A stretch of DNA of 45,838 nt from RGIG9041 sp045593905 (lineage in GTDB: Bacteria > Bacillota > Clostridia > Oscillospirales > QAKW01), in NCBI GenBank assembly GCA_045593905.1, contig JAZNXL010000063.1:1-45838 (forward strand), in the 5' to 3' direction. The notes below the pieces were generated by a model that saw only the letters and a list, made by a program, of their open reading frames with translations, was not told where the DNA came from and did no database searches. Position numbers and translations under genes: made by a program. Below are positions 23,797 to 32,837 of this stretch, piece after piece. Position 1 is the stretch's first letter; each line of letters begins with the position of its first letter.

Positions 23797-25053
23797 ATGG
23801 CTATGACAATGACACAAAAAATTCTTGCCGCACACGCAGGTCTTGACAGCGTATCGGCAGGTCAGCTTATAAGCGCAAAGCTTGATATTGTGCTTGGCAA
23901 CGACATTACCACTCCCGTTGCAATAAACGAATTTAAAAAAGCAGGCTTTGACGGCGTTTTTGACAAAGACAAAATCGCAATCGTGCTTGACCACTTTGTA
24001 CCTAACAAAGACATTAAATCAGCCGAACACTCAAAGCAGTGCCGCGAGTTTGCGTGCTCGCACTGTGTAAGCCACTTTTACGACGTAGGTAAAATGGGTA
24101 TTGAACACGCGCTCCTTCCCGAACAGGGCGTTGTAACTGCAGGCGACTGCATAATCGGCGCCGATAGCCACACCTGTACATACGGCGCGCTCGGTGCTTT
24201 TTCAACAGGCGTTGGCAGTACCGATATGGCGGCAGGAATGGCAACAGGCACTGCGTGGTTTAAAGTACCCTCGGCTATAAAGTTTGAGCTCACAGGCTCT
24301 TTACCTAAAAACTGCTCGGGTAAAGACGTTATTCTTACCATAATCGGTATGATTGGTGTTGACGGCGCGCTTTATCAGAGTATGGAGTTTACAGGCGACG
24401 GCGTAAAATCGCTTTCGATGGACGACAGACTTTGCATTTGCAATATGGCAATTGAGGCGGGCGCTAAAAACGGCATTTTCCCCGTTGACGAAATAACACT
24501 CGAGTATATGCAAGGCAGATGCGAAAGAAAGCCTGTTGTTTACAGTGCTGATGCCGATGCCGAATACGAAAAAACTTATGTAATTGATTTATCAAAAATA
24601 ACACCTACAGTAAGCTGTCCGCATCTTCCCGAAAACACCAAGCCCGCAGCCGAGCTTTCGAGCATCAAAATCGACCAGGTTGTAATTGGTAGCTGTACAA
24701 ACGGCAGAATGGAAGATATGGAGGCCGCTTATAACATTTTAAAGGGTAAAAAGGTAGCCGACGGCGTTCGCTGTATCATAATTCCTGCAACAATGCAGAT
24801 TATGCGCGAGTGTACCGAGCGCGGCTACGTTACCGCATTTATTGATGCGGGCGCTGTTGTTTCAACCCCAACCTGCGGCCCCTGTCTTGGCGGATATATG
24901 GGAATTTTGGCGGCAGGCGAGCGCTGTATTGCCACCACCAACCGCAACTTTGTAGGCAGAATGGGTCACGTAGAATCAGAGGTATACCTTGCTTCTCCCG
25001 CAACTGCCGCAGCATCAGCCCTTACAGGCTACATCACAAACCCCGAGGTGTAA
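23797..25053 (+). CDS. leuC: 3-isopropylmalate dehydratase large subunit
   Basis: [4Fe-4S] aconitase-family subunit that isomerises 2- to 3-isopropylmalate with LeuD. Cluster ligands are visible in IGSCTNGRMEDM and PTCGPCLGG. SHTCTYGALGAFSTG is the conserved substrate region. At 418 residues it is the compact bacterial/archaeal LeuC type, shorter than the enteric form. Start ATG 23797, with SD AAAGGAG 9 nt upstream; two more ATGs follow within 5 codons. It is 4 bp after leuA and 2 bp before leuD. Confidence 0.95.
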   Translation: MAMTMTQKILAAHAGLDSVSAGQLISAKLDIVLGNDITTPVAINEFKKAGFDGVFDKDKIAIVLDHFVPNKDIKSAEHSKQCREFACSHCVSHFYDVGKMGIEHALLPEQGVVTAGDCIIGADSHTCTYGALGAFSTGVGSTDMAAGMATGTAWFKVPSAIKFELTGSLPKNCSGKDVILTIIGMIGVDGALYQSMEFTGDGVKSLSMDDRLCICNMAIEAGAKNGIFPVDEITLEYMQGRCERKPVVYSADADAEYEKTYVIDLSKITPTVSCPHLPENTKPAAELSSIKIDQVVIGSCTNGRMEDMEAAYNILKGKKVADGVRCIIIPATMQIMRECTERGYVTAFIDAGAVVSTPTCGPCLGGYMGILAAGERCIATTNRNFVGRMGHVESEVYLASPATAAASALTGYITNPEV

Positions 25054-25055
25054 CT

Positions 25056-25547
25056 ATGAACACAAAAGGAAAAGTTTTTAAATATCCCGATAATGTTGAT
25101 ACCGACGTTATTATCCCTGCGCGTTACCTCAATACTGCTGACGCAAACGAACTTGCAAAGCATTGTATGGAGGATATTGACACCGAGTTTGTCAAAAACG
25201 TAAAAGCGGGCGATGTAATGGTTGCAGGCTATAACTTTGGTTGCGGCTCGTCAAGAGAACACGCACCGCTTGTTATAAAAACCTGCGGTACAGGCTGCGT
25301 TATTGCAAAAAGCTTTGCGCGTATTTTTTACCGCAACGCAATCAACATTGGTCTTGCAATTTTAGAGTGCCCCGAAGCCTGCGATGAGATTAATGCAAAC
25401 GACGAGGTAGAGGTTAATTTTGACACAGGTGTTATAACAAACCACACCCAACAAAAAACCTATCAGGCACAACCCTTTCCGCCATTTATTCAGAACATAA
25501 TCAAAAACGGCGGTCTTTTAGCATCGTTAAAGGGAGAACAACAATGA
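25056..25547 (+). CDS. leuD: 3-isopropylmalate dehydratase small subunit
   Basis: Small partner of LeuC that completes the active site. GKVFKYPDNVDTDVIIPARYLN and NFGCGSSREHAP are diagnostic. Length 163 residues agrees with the short bacterial type that pairs with short LeuC. The last codons overlap the leuB start (ATGA at 25544-25547), so translation is coupled. Confidence 0.95.
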   Translation: MNTKGKVFKYPDNVDTDVIIPARYLNTADANELAKHCMEDIDTEFVKNVKAGDVMVAGYNFGCGSSREHAPLVIKTCGTGCVIAKSFARIFYRNAINIGLAILECPEACDEINANDEVEVNFDTGVITNHTQQKTYQAQPFPPFIQNIIKNGGLLASLKGEQQ

Positions 25548-26635
25548 CCAAAAACATAACACTTATAAAAGGCGACGGTATAGGCCCCGAAATCGTAACC
25601 GAGGCTGTAAAGGTTTTAGATGCCGTTGCAAAAATATATAACCACGAGTTTGTTTACACCGAGGCCGACGTTGGCGGCTCGGCTATTGATAAATGGGGCG
25701 AGCCGCTTCCCGATGCCGAGCTTGAAAAATGTGTAAACGCCGACAGCGTACTTCTTGGTGCTGTAGGTGGACCTAAATGGAACGACGTCCCCGGTGACAA
25801 GCGCCCCGAAAAAGGTCTTTTAAAGCTAAGAGCGGGTATGGGTGTTTATTCAAACAACCGTCCTGCAAAAATCTGGCCGCAGCTTGCATCGGCATCGCCC
25901 TTAAAACAGTCAATCGTTGACAAGGGCATTGACTTTATTATTGTTCGCGAACTCATTGGCGGTATCTACTTTGGTGAGCATACTACAACCGAGGTCGACG
26001 GTCAAAAACAGTCGGTCGATGTTTTAAAATATAACGAAAGCGAAATTGAGCGCATTGGCAGAATCGGTTTTGAAACCGCGCTTAAGAGAAATAAAAAGCT
26101 TTGCTCGGTTGAAAAAAGCAACGTGCTCGATACAAGCAGGCTTTGGAAATCGGTTATGCATAAACTCGCTGACGAGTACCCCGAGGTTGAGCTTACCGAT
26201 ATGCTTGTTGACAACTGCGCAATGCAGATTGTAAAAGACCCGTCGCAGTTTGACGTTATTGTTACCGAGAATATGTTTGGTGACATTTTGTCAGACGAGG
26301 CTTCAATGATTACAGGCTCAATCGGTATGATTCCCTCATCAAGCCTTGGCGCAGGCACAAACGGTCTTTACGAGCCAATTCACGGCTCGGCACCCGATAT
26401 TGCAGGCAAGGATATTGCTAACCCAATCGGTACAATTCTTTCAGCCGCAATGATGCTTAAATTCAGCTTTAATATGCAAAAAGAAGCGGACGCCATTGAA
26501 ACGGCAGTCTCAAAAACACTGTCTCAAGGCTATCGCTGTAAAGATATAATGCCCGATGATGCAGGCGACTACACACTCGTAGGCTGCAGTGAAATGGGCA
26601 CCAAAATTATTGAAAATTTATCGAAAGGATGCTAA
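25544..26635 (+). CDS. leuB: 3-isopropylmalate dehydrogenase
   Basis: NAD-dependent beta-decarboxylating dehydrogenase of leucine synthesis. GDGIGPEIV at the N-terminus, the substrate Arg/Asp regions RELIGGIYFGEH and the metal-binding Asp cluster GDILSDEASMITGSIGM with GLYEPIHGSAPDIAGKD are seen. Length is 363 residues. It overlaps leuD by 4 bp and ends 1 bp before ilvB. Confidence 0.96.
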   Translation: MTKNITLIKGDGIGPEIVTEAVKVLDAVAKIYNHEFVYTEADVGGSAIDKWGEPLPDAELEKCVNADSVLLGAVGGPKWNDVPGDKRPEKGLLKLRAGMGVYSNNRPAKIWPQLASASPLKQSIVDKGIDFIIVRELIGGIYFGEHTTTEVDGQKQSVDVLKYNESEIERIGRIGFETALKRNKKLCSVEKSNVLDTSRLWKSVMHKLADEYPEVELTDMLVDNCAMQIVKDPSQFDVIVTENMFGDILSDEASMITGSIGMIPSSSLGAGTNGLYEPIHGSAPDIAGKDIANPIGTILSAAMMLKFSFNMQKEADAIETAVSKTLSQGYRCKDIMPDDAGDYTLVGCSEMGTKIIENLSKGC

Positions 26636-26636
26636 T

Positions 26637-28307
26637 ATGATATTATCAGGCGCTGATATACTTGTACGCACATTGATTGAGCAGGGGTGCGACACCGTTT
26701 TTGGTTACCCCGGCGGTCAAATTCTTCACGTGTACGATTCATTATATAAATATCAGGACGAGCTTAAGCACGTACTTGCCGCGCACGAGCAGGGCGCATC
26801 ACACGCCGCTGACGGCTATGCGAGGGCATCGGGTAAACCGGGTGTTGTAATTGCAACATCAGGCCCCGGCGCTACCAACCTTGTAACAGGTATTGCTACT
26901 GCTTATCTTGATTCGGTACCGCTTGTTGCAATTACAGGCAACGTTCCAAGCTCGCAGATTGGTACCGACAGCTTTCAGGAAATAGATATTACCGGTGTTA
27001 CGTTACCCATTACAAAGCACAACTACTTTGTAGGCGACGTAACAAAACTTGCCCAGACTGTTCGCGAGGCGTTTTCGCTTGCGATATCGGGCAGACCCGG
27101 TCCTGTTTTAATTGATATTCCAAAAGATGTTCAAATTGCAAAATGCGAATACACCCCTGCACCAAAGGTAGAGGCCGAGCCCAAGTTTGCCGCAAAAGAT
27201 ATTAGAATTGATGCGGCGGCAGAGTGCATTAATATGTCGAGCCGTCCTTACATATATTTTGGCGGCGGACTTTTAAGCTCAGGTGCTCAAGACGAGCTTT
27301 TAGAGCTTGCCGAAAGAATTGACGCGCCTATTGGTTGCTCAATGATGGGACTTTCGGGTATACCTACCGACCACCCGAGGTTTTTAGGTATGCAGGGTAT
27401 GCACGGTCACTACGCATCGTCTACTGCAATGCATAATGCCGACTGCATTATCGCACTCGGTGTAAGGTTTAACGACCGCGTTACAGGTAACCGCGCAAAG
27501 TTTGCTCCCACTGCAAAAATTGTACATATAGATATTGACGGCGCCGAGCTTTCAAAAACAGTAACTACCGCTCACGGACTGCGTGGCGATATTAAAGAAA
27601 CACTTAAAAAGCTTGTTGGCAAGGTTAACAAGGTAAGCCACCCCGATTGGCAAAAACAGGTTAATAAATATAAAGAGGACGAGCTTTTAACGCTCGATAA
27701 CCGCGACGGTCTTACACCCCGCGCCGCAATACTAACACTTAATAAACACTTAGGCGAAAACACTCCTGTTGCAACCGATGTTGGTCAGCATCAGATGTGG
27801 AGTGCACAAACACTAAACTTTAAGTCCCCCCGACGCTTTTTATCAAGCGGCGGTCTTGGTACAATGGGCTTTGGCCTTGGTGCCGCAATCGGCGGTTGTA
27901 TGGCAACGGGCGAGCGCACAGTTTTAGTTACTGGTGACGGAAGCTTTGGTATGTGCCTTAATGAACTTGCAACCGCGGTTGCAAACAACCTGCCAATTGT
28001 TGTGTTGATTCTTAATAACAGCGTTTTAGGTATGGTACGACAATGGCAGACCTTATTCTTTGACAAGCACTATTCAAACACAGTTTTAGACGCAAGAAAA
28101 ACCGACTTTGTAGCGCTTGCAAAGGCGTTTGGTGCCAACGGCGAAAGCGTTGATACGGTAGAGGCTCTTGACAGCGCACTTGAGCGTGCGTTTGACTACA
28201 ACGGCACATACCTTATCAACTGCAAAATCGACAAAGACGAGTTCGTTTTGCCAATGCTCCCGCCGGGCGGCTCAATGGACGATATTATAGTAAAGTTAGG
28301 TGACTGA
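26637..28307 (+). CDS. ilvB: Acetolactate synthase large subunit
   Basis: TPP- and FAD-dependent enzyme that makes acetolactate and acetohydroxybutyrate, the common step for Val, Leu and Ile. The catalytic Glu lies in LAAHEQGASHAADGYARASG; the TPP/Mg motif is GDGSFGMCLNELATAV...NN. Length is 556 residues. I start it at ATG 26637 (MILSGADILV) with SD AAAGGA upstream; a reading frame start 48 bp earlier overlaps leuB and adds non-family residues. Followed 2 bp later by the regulatory subunit. Confidence 0.96.
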   Translation: MILSGADILVRTLIEQGCDTVFGYPGGQILHVYDSLYKYQDELKHVLAAHEQGASHAADGYARASGKPGVVIATSGPGATNLVTGIATAYLDSVPLVAITGNVPSSQIGTDSFQEIDITGVTLPITKHNYFVGDVTKLAQTVREAFSLAISGRPGPVLIDIPKDVQIAKCEYTPAPKVEAEPKFAAKDIRIDAAAECINMSSRPYIYFGGGLLSSGAQDELLELAERIDAPIGCSMMGLSGIPTDHPRFLGMQGMHGHYASSTAMHNADCIIALGVRFNDRVTGNRAKFAPTAKIVHIDIDGAELSKTVTTAHGLRGDIKETLKKLVGKVNKVSHPDWQKQVNKYKEDELLTLDNRDGLTPRAAILTLNKHLGENTPVATDVGQHQMWSAQTLNFKSPRRFLSSGGLGTMGFGLGAAIGGCMATGERTVLVTGDGSFGMCLNELATAVANNLPIVVLILNNSVLGMVRQWQTLFFDKHYSNTVLDARKTDFVALAKAFGANGESVDTVEALDSALERAFDYNGTYLINCKIDKDEFVLPMLPPGGSMDDIIVKLGD

Positions 28308-28309
28308 TT

Positions 28310-28816
28310 ATGCAAAGATATACAATAGCAATTCTTGTTAACAACCGCTTTGGTGTGCTTAACCGTGTTACAAGTATGTTCCGCCGCAGACAGTTCAACA
28401 TTAACACCCTCACCGTTTCCGAGACCGAGTCGAGCGCGTACTCGCGTATTACAGTTTTATTTGAGGGCGAAACACTAACAAAAAACCAACTTATCGACCA
28501 GCTTTATAAACTACCCGATGTTGTGTCGATTAAAGAGTTTACACCCGACGAAACAGTCAGCTGCGAACTGCTTTTAATAAAAATGGAAAACGACCCCAAA
28601 ACCCGCGACGATATTCGCGCGGCGGCAGATGCCTATAAGGCAAAAACCGTTGACTATTCACGCGACTCAATCGTTATGCAAATGACGGGCGAAACAAGGC
28701 GCATTGACGATTTTATCAATCTTATGCGCGACTACACAATTTTAGAAATCTGCCGCACAGGTATTGTATCACTCGAACGCGGTGGCTCAACAATTAGAAA
28801 AATAACAAACTTATAA
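28310..28816 (+). CDS. ilvN: Acetolactate synthase regulatory small subunit
   Basis: Binds valine and confers feedback control on IlvB. It has an N-terminal ACT domain (YTIAILVNNRFGVLNRVTSM and FNINTLTVSETE) and a C-terminal domain with KTVDYSRDSIVMQMTGE. Length 168 residues is typical of IlvH/IlvN. It is 2 bp downstream of ilvB and 22 bp upstream of ilvC. Confidence 0.94.
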   Translation: MQRYTIAILVNNRFGVLNRVTSMFRRRQFNINTLTVSETESSAYSRITVLFEGETLTKNQLIDQLYKLPDVVSIKEFTPDETVSCELLLIKMENDPKTRDDIRAAADAYKAKTVDYSRDSIVMQMTGETRRIDDFINLMRDYTILEICRTGIVSLERGGSTIRKITNL

Positions 28817-28838
28817 AAGAAGAAAGAGGTAAATTAAA

Positions 28839-29855
28839 ATGGCAAGAATATTTTATCAACAGGATTGTGACCTTCAAAAACTTTCAGGCAAAACAGTTGC
28901 AATTATCGGCTACGGCTCACAGGGCCACGCTCACGCACTCAACTTAAAAGACAGCGGCGTTAACGTTATCGTTGGTCTTTACGAGGGTAGCAAGAGCTGG
29001 GCAAAGGCAGAAAAACAAGGCCTTAAGGTTATGACATCAGCTGACGCTGCAAAAGCTGCTGACGTTATTATGATTCTTATTAACGACGAAAAACAAGCAA
29101 AGCTTTATAAAGAAAGCATCGAGCCCAACCTCACCGCAGGTAAAACACTCGCGTTTGCACACGGCTTTAACATTCACTTTGGCTGCATTAAGCCGCCCGC
29201 TGATGTAAACGTTATTATGATTGCTCCCAAAGGCCCCGGCCACACTGTAAGAAGCGAGTATCAGGCAGGCAAAGGCGTTCCTTGTCTTATCGCTGTTGAG
29301 CAGGATGCTACAGGCGATGCCTGGGATATTGGTCTTGCTTACGCACTCGGTATAGGCGGCGCTCGTGCAGGTGTTCTCGAAACAAACTTCAGAACCGAGA
29401 CCGAAACCGACCTCTTTGGCGAACAGGCAGTTTTATGCGGCGGTGTTTGCGCTCTTATGCAAGCAGGCTTTGAAACACTTGTAGAAGCAGGCTACGACCC
29501 CAGAAACGCCTACTTTGAGTGTATCCACGAAATGAAACTTATCGTTGACCTTATTTACCAGAGCGGTTTTGCAGGTATGCGTTACTCAATCTCAAATACT
29601 GCTGAGTACGGCGACTACATCACAGGTCCTAAGATTATTACAGAAGATACCAAAAAGGCTATGAAAAAGGTACTTAAAGATATTCAAGACGGTACTTTTG
29701 CAAAAGACTTCTTGCTCGATATGTCAGACGCAGGCTCACAAGTTCACTTTAAGGCTATGAGAAAAATTGCAGCCGAGCATCCTTCAGAGGTTGTAGGCGA
29801 AGACATCAGAAAGCTTTACAGCTGGAACGGCGAAGACAAACTCATCAACAACTAA
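28839..29855 (+). CDS. ilvC: Ketol-acid reductoisomerase (class I)
   Basis: Isomerises and reduces acetolactate in the Val/Leu/Ile pathway. Rossmann motif GYGSQGHAHALNL (residues 24-36); metal ligands in DLFGEQ and ECIHEMKLIVDLIY. Length 338 is the short class I size. The loop after beta-2, which sets cofactor choice, reads VGLYEGSKSW: the Arg normally following GL in NADPH enzymes is Tyr48, next to Glu49, although Ser51 and Ser53 remain. That may shift preference toward NADH. SD AGAGG precedes ATG 28839. A strong hairpin follows before ilvD. Confidence 0.95.
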   Translation: MARIFYQQDCDLQKLSGKTVAIIGYGSQGHAHALNLKDSGVNVIVGLYEGSKSWAKAEKQGLKVMTSADAAKAADVIMILINDEKQAKLYKESIEPNLTAGKTLAFAHGFNIHFGCIKPPADVNVIMIAPKGPGHTVRSEYQAGKGVPCLIAVEQDATGDAWDIGLAYALGIGGARAGVLETNFRTETETDLFGEQAVLCGGVCALMQAGFETLVEAGYDPRNAYFECIHEMKLIVDLIYQSGFAGMRYSISNTAEYGDYITGPKIITEDTKKAMKKVLKDIQDGTFAKDFLLDMSDAGSQVHFKAMRKIAAEHPSEVVGEDIRKLYSWNGEDKLINN

Positions 29856-29870
29856 AATTAGCTTATAACC

Positions 29871-29904
29871 TTGGTAAACTCGGCCCTCGGGTCGAGTTTA
29901 CCAA
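29871..29904 (+). promoter_or_regulatory. Long hairpin between ilvC and ilvD
   Basis: Perfect 12-bp stem TTGGTAAACTCG/CGAGTTTACCAA, extended by a GT wobble and CCC/GGG, with almost no loop. It is followed by AATCTAAACT, not a T run, with TTTTT only 13 nt later. It may be a weak terminator or an RNA-stability element that sets ilvD levels relative to ilvC. Confidence 0.65.
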
Positions 29905-29957
29905 ATCTAAACTAATTTTTAGCTGTTGATTTTATTTATTTTAATGAGGAATAAAAA

Positions 29958-31613
29958 ATGAAAAGTGATTCAATAAAATTTGGCGCTCAAAATGCTCCCC
30001 ACCGCTCGCTTTACCACGCGCTCGGACTTACCGAAGAGGAGATTTCGCGTCCACTCATTGGTATTGTAAGCTCGTATAACGAGATTGTACCGGGTCATAT
30101 GAACCTTGACAAAATTGTAGAGGCTGTCCGCCTTGGCGTTGCAATGGCAGGCGGTACACCTATCGTTTTTCCTGCAATTGCCGTTTGTGACGGTATTGCT
30201 ATGGGTCATAACGGTATGAAATACTCGCTTGTAACCCGCGACCTTATTGCCGACTCAACCGAGGCTATGGCGCTTGCTCACGGCTTTGACGGTCTTGTAA
30301 TGGTGCCTAACTGCGACAAAAACGTACCCGGTCTTTTAATGGCGGCGGCTCGCGTTAATATCCCTACCGTGTTTGTCAGCGGCGGTCCAATGCTTGCAGG
30401 TCACGTTGACGGCGCAAAAACAAGCCTTTCTTCAATGTTTGAAGCAGTAGGCAAGTTTAACGCAGGCACAATCGACCAGCAAAAGCTTTGCGAGTATGAG
30501 TGCAAAACCTGTCCTACCTGTGGCTCGTGCTCGGGTATGTATACCGCAAACTCAATGAACTGTCTTACAGAGGCAGTTGGTATGGGTCTTGGCGGTAACG
30601 GTACTATCCCTGCAGTGTACTCGGCAAGAATTGAGCTTGCAAAGCACGCAGGTATGCGCGTTATGGACCTTGTTAAAAACGACATCAAGCCCCGCGATAT
30701 TATGACCGAAAAAGCGTTTGAAAACGCGCTTACTGTTGATATGGCGCTTGGATGCTCAACAAACAGTATGCTCCACCTTCCCGCAATCGCTCACGAGTGC
30801 GGAATCGAAATTAACCTTGATATCGCAAACGATATAAGCAAAAAAACCCCCAACCTTTGCCACCTTGCGCCCGCAGGCAGAACATATATGGAAGAGCTCG
30901 ACGAGGCAGGCGGTGTGTTTGCCGTTATGAACGAGCTTAACAAAAAAGGCCTTATTAATACCGACTGCATTACCGTTACAGGCAAAACAGTCGGCGAAAA
31001 TATAAAGGACTGCGTTAACCTTAACCACGATGTTATAAGACCTATCGAAAACCCGTTCTCTGAAACAGGCGGTATTGCGGTGCTTCGCGGCAACCTTGCA
31101 AAAGACGGCAGCGTTGTAAAACGCTCGGCAGTTTTACCTGAAATGCTCGTGCATAAGGGTCCTGCCCGTGTGTTCGACTGCGAAGAAGACGCACAAGCTG
31201 CAATTGACGCAGGCAAAATCAACCCCGGTGACGTTGTTGTTATCCGCTACGAAGGTCCGAGGGGCGGCCCCGGTATGCGCGAAATGCTCAACCCCACATC
31301 AGCAATTATGGGTATGGGTCTTGGCTCAAGCGTTGCACTTATCACCGACGGTCGTTTCAGCGGTGCAACACGCGGCGCTTGTATCGGTCACGTTTCTCCC
31401 GAAGCTGCATCAGGCGGTGTAATAGGCGTTGTAAAAGAGGGCGATATTATAAGCATTGACATTCCTAACAACAAGCTCGAGCTTTTGGTTGACGCCGACG
31501 AATTAAAAGCGCGTATGGATAACTTTGTGCCCAAAACCAAACAACTCTCAGGCTACTTAAAACGCTATGCTGCGCTCGTTTCGAGCGGTGCATCAGGTGC
31601 GGTGCTTAACTAA
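29958..31613 (+). CDS. ilvD: Dihydroxy-acid dehydratase
   Basis: Fe-S dehydratase giving 2-oxoisovalerate and 2-oxo-3-methylvalerate. Cluster Cys residues lie in VPNCDKNVPG and TCPTCGSCSGMYTANSMNCL; VFPAIAVCDGIAMGH and the C-terminal GPRGGPGMREML and TDGRFSGATRGACIGHVSPE are conserved. Length is 551 residues. It begins 102 bp after ilvC, the largest gap in the operon, which holds the hairpin. Its stop overlaps the next start by one base. Confidence 0.96.
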   Translation: MKSDSIKFGAQNAPHRSLYHALGLTEEEISRPLIGIVSSYNEIVPGHMNLDKIVEAVRLGVAMAGGTPIVFPAIAVCDGIAMGHNGMKYSLVTRDLIADSTEAMALAHGFDGLVMVPNCDKNVPGLLMAAARVNIPTVFVSGGPMLAGHVDGAKTSLSSMFEAVGKFNAGTIDQQKLCEYECKTCPTCGSCSGMYTANSMNCLTEAVGMGLGGNGTIPAVYSARIELAKHAGMRVMDLVKNDIKPRDIMTEKAFENALTVDMALGCSTNSMLHLPAIAHECGIEINLDIANDISKKTPNLCHLAPAGRTYMEELDEAGGVFAVMNELNKKGLINTDCITVTGKTVGENIKDCVNLNHDVIRPIENPFSETGGIAVLRGNLAKDGSVVKRSAVLPEMLVHKGPARVFDCEEDAQAAIDAGKINPGDVVVIRYEGPRGGPGMREMLNPTSAIMGMGLGSSVALITDGRFSGATRGACIGHVSPEAASGGVIGVVKEGDIISIDIPNNKLELLVDADELKARMDNFVPKTKQLSGYLKRYAALVSSGASGAVLN

Positions 31614-32821
31614 TGAACAACACATATCTTTCAAAACTAAATTTAAAACTTCACGCGCTAAGCGTTTTTCGTGCGCTTTTAAACGACCCTGTAATCGACG
31701 CGCTTATAAAATATTTTGATGCGCTCGAACAGGATAGCTTAAAGCTTGCGGTAAACGCTTACAGCGAGTTTATTTCAAAGCTGTATGCAACAAACTGCCA
31801 AAGCCTTTCGCGATATATAAGCGATATTGTAAACGATAACGAAAATGTTTTTATATTCTCGGTCGGTTGCAACAAGGCTCCTTCTCAAATGCTGAAAAAC
31901 GCAGTAAAATGCGAGCTCGAAACGCTTAAAGAGGTTGCGGACCTAAACAGTCGCAAACTTATAAAAACACTTAACTGCGCCGAATTTTTGCCGCAGTTTG
32001 AAAGCGAGAATATCGACATAATAAACGACTATTTCCACCGCGTAGATAACATTGGAATTTACGGCTACGGCATCTATGCGCGCTACCGTATGTTTTACGT
32101 TGGCGAAAACGGTGAGATTGTGCCTGTGCGCAACCCCGATACCACCACACTCGACGAGCTTATTGACTACCAGCGCGAGAAAAAGATTATTGTTGATAAT
32201 ACTCTTGCTTTGCTCGAAAGCAAGCCTGCCGCTAACATTTTACTTACAGGCGATGCAGGTACGGGTAAATCGTCAACAGTAAAGGCGGTTGTAAACGAGC
32301 TTTATAAAAAAGGACTTCGCATTTTAGAGGTGCGAAAAGACCAGCTAAAGCTTATTCCTGCAATACTCGACTCGCTCACCTTAAACCCCTTAAAGTTTAT
32401 TTTGTTTATCGACGATTTATCGTTCCAAAAGGACGACGATAACTATAGCGCGTTAAAGGCAATTTTAGAGGGCTCAGTTTCGGCAAAATCGCAAAACGTT
32501 GTAATTTATGCAACAAGCAACCGCCGTCACCTTGTAAAAGAAAGCTTTACCGACCGCGACGGCGATGATATTCACTTTAACGATACTATTCAAGAGATTC
32601 AGTCGCTCTCTGACCGCTTTGGTATTCATATTACCTTCCAAAAGCCAGATAAAAAGACTTATCTTGATATTGTTTTGTCACTTGCAAAAAATGCAAACCT
32701 TACAATAGACGAAAAAGAGCTTGAGCTTTTGGCCGAACGCTTTGCGCTTGAGCGCGGCGGACGCTCAGCCCGCGCCGCAAAACAATTTATAGATAGCTTA
32801 ATATCAAAAAAAGACACCTAA
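31613..32821 (+). CDS. DUF815 family ATP-binding protein
   Basis: AAA-type P-loop ATPase of uncharacterised function. The first half (about residues 1-180) is alpha-helical and lacks a recognisable domain. Walker A GDAGTGKSS is at 213-221 and Walker B FILFIDDLSF at 262-271, followed by a likely sensor ATSNRRHLVKESF and an arginine-rich C-terminus RGGRSARAAKQF. Length 402 residues. It starts on the last base of the ilvD stop (TAATG), so it is the last gene of the branched-chain operon, although nothing links it to that pathway. Confidence 0.85.
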   Translation: MNNTYLSKLNLKLHALSVFRALLNDPVIDALIKYFDALEQDSLKLAVNAYSEFISKLYATNCQSLSRYISDIVNDNENVFIFSVGCNKAPSQMLKNAVKCELETLKEVADLNSRKLIKTLNCAEFLPQFESENIDIINDYFHRVDNIGIYGYGIYARYRMFYVGENGEIVPVRNPDTTTLDELIDYQREKKIIVDNTLALLESKPAANILLTGDAGTGKSSTVKAVVNELYKKGLRILEVRKDQLKLIPAILDSLTLNPLKFILFIDDLSFQKDDDNYSALKAILEGSVSAKSQNVVIYATSNRRHLVKESFTDRDGDDIHFNDTIQEIQSLSDRFGIHITFQKPDKKTYLDIVLSLAKNANLTIDEKELELLAERFALERGGRSARAAKQFIDSLISKKDT

Positions 32822-32837
32822 AAGGTGTCTTTTTTTA
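32806..32837. terminator. Bidirectional terminator at the end of the ilv operon
   Basis: AAAAAGACACC and GGTGTCTTTTTTT arms around TAAAA. It closes the T-box operon on the plus strand and the hydrolase operon on the minus strand. The core stem matches the one at 16.2 kb. Confidence 0.9.

Noticed and set aside
16203..32837. Shared stem GACACC/GGTGTC in the terminators at 16.2 and 32.8 kb as a dispersed repeat
   Set aside because: The identity is limited to the short stem and the A/T runs expected of any bidirectional terminator; flanks do not match.
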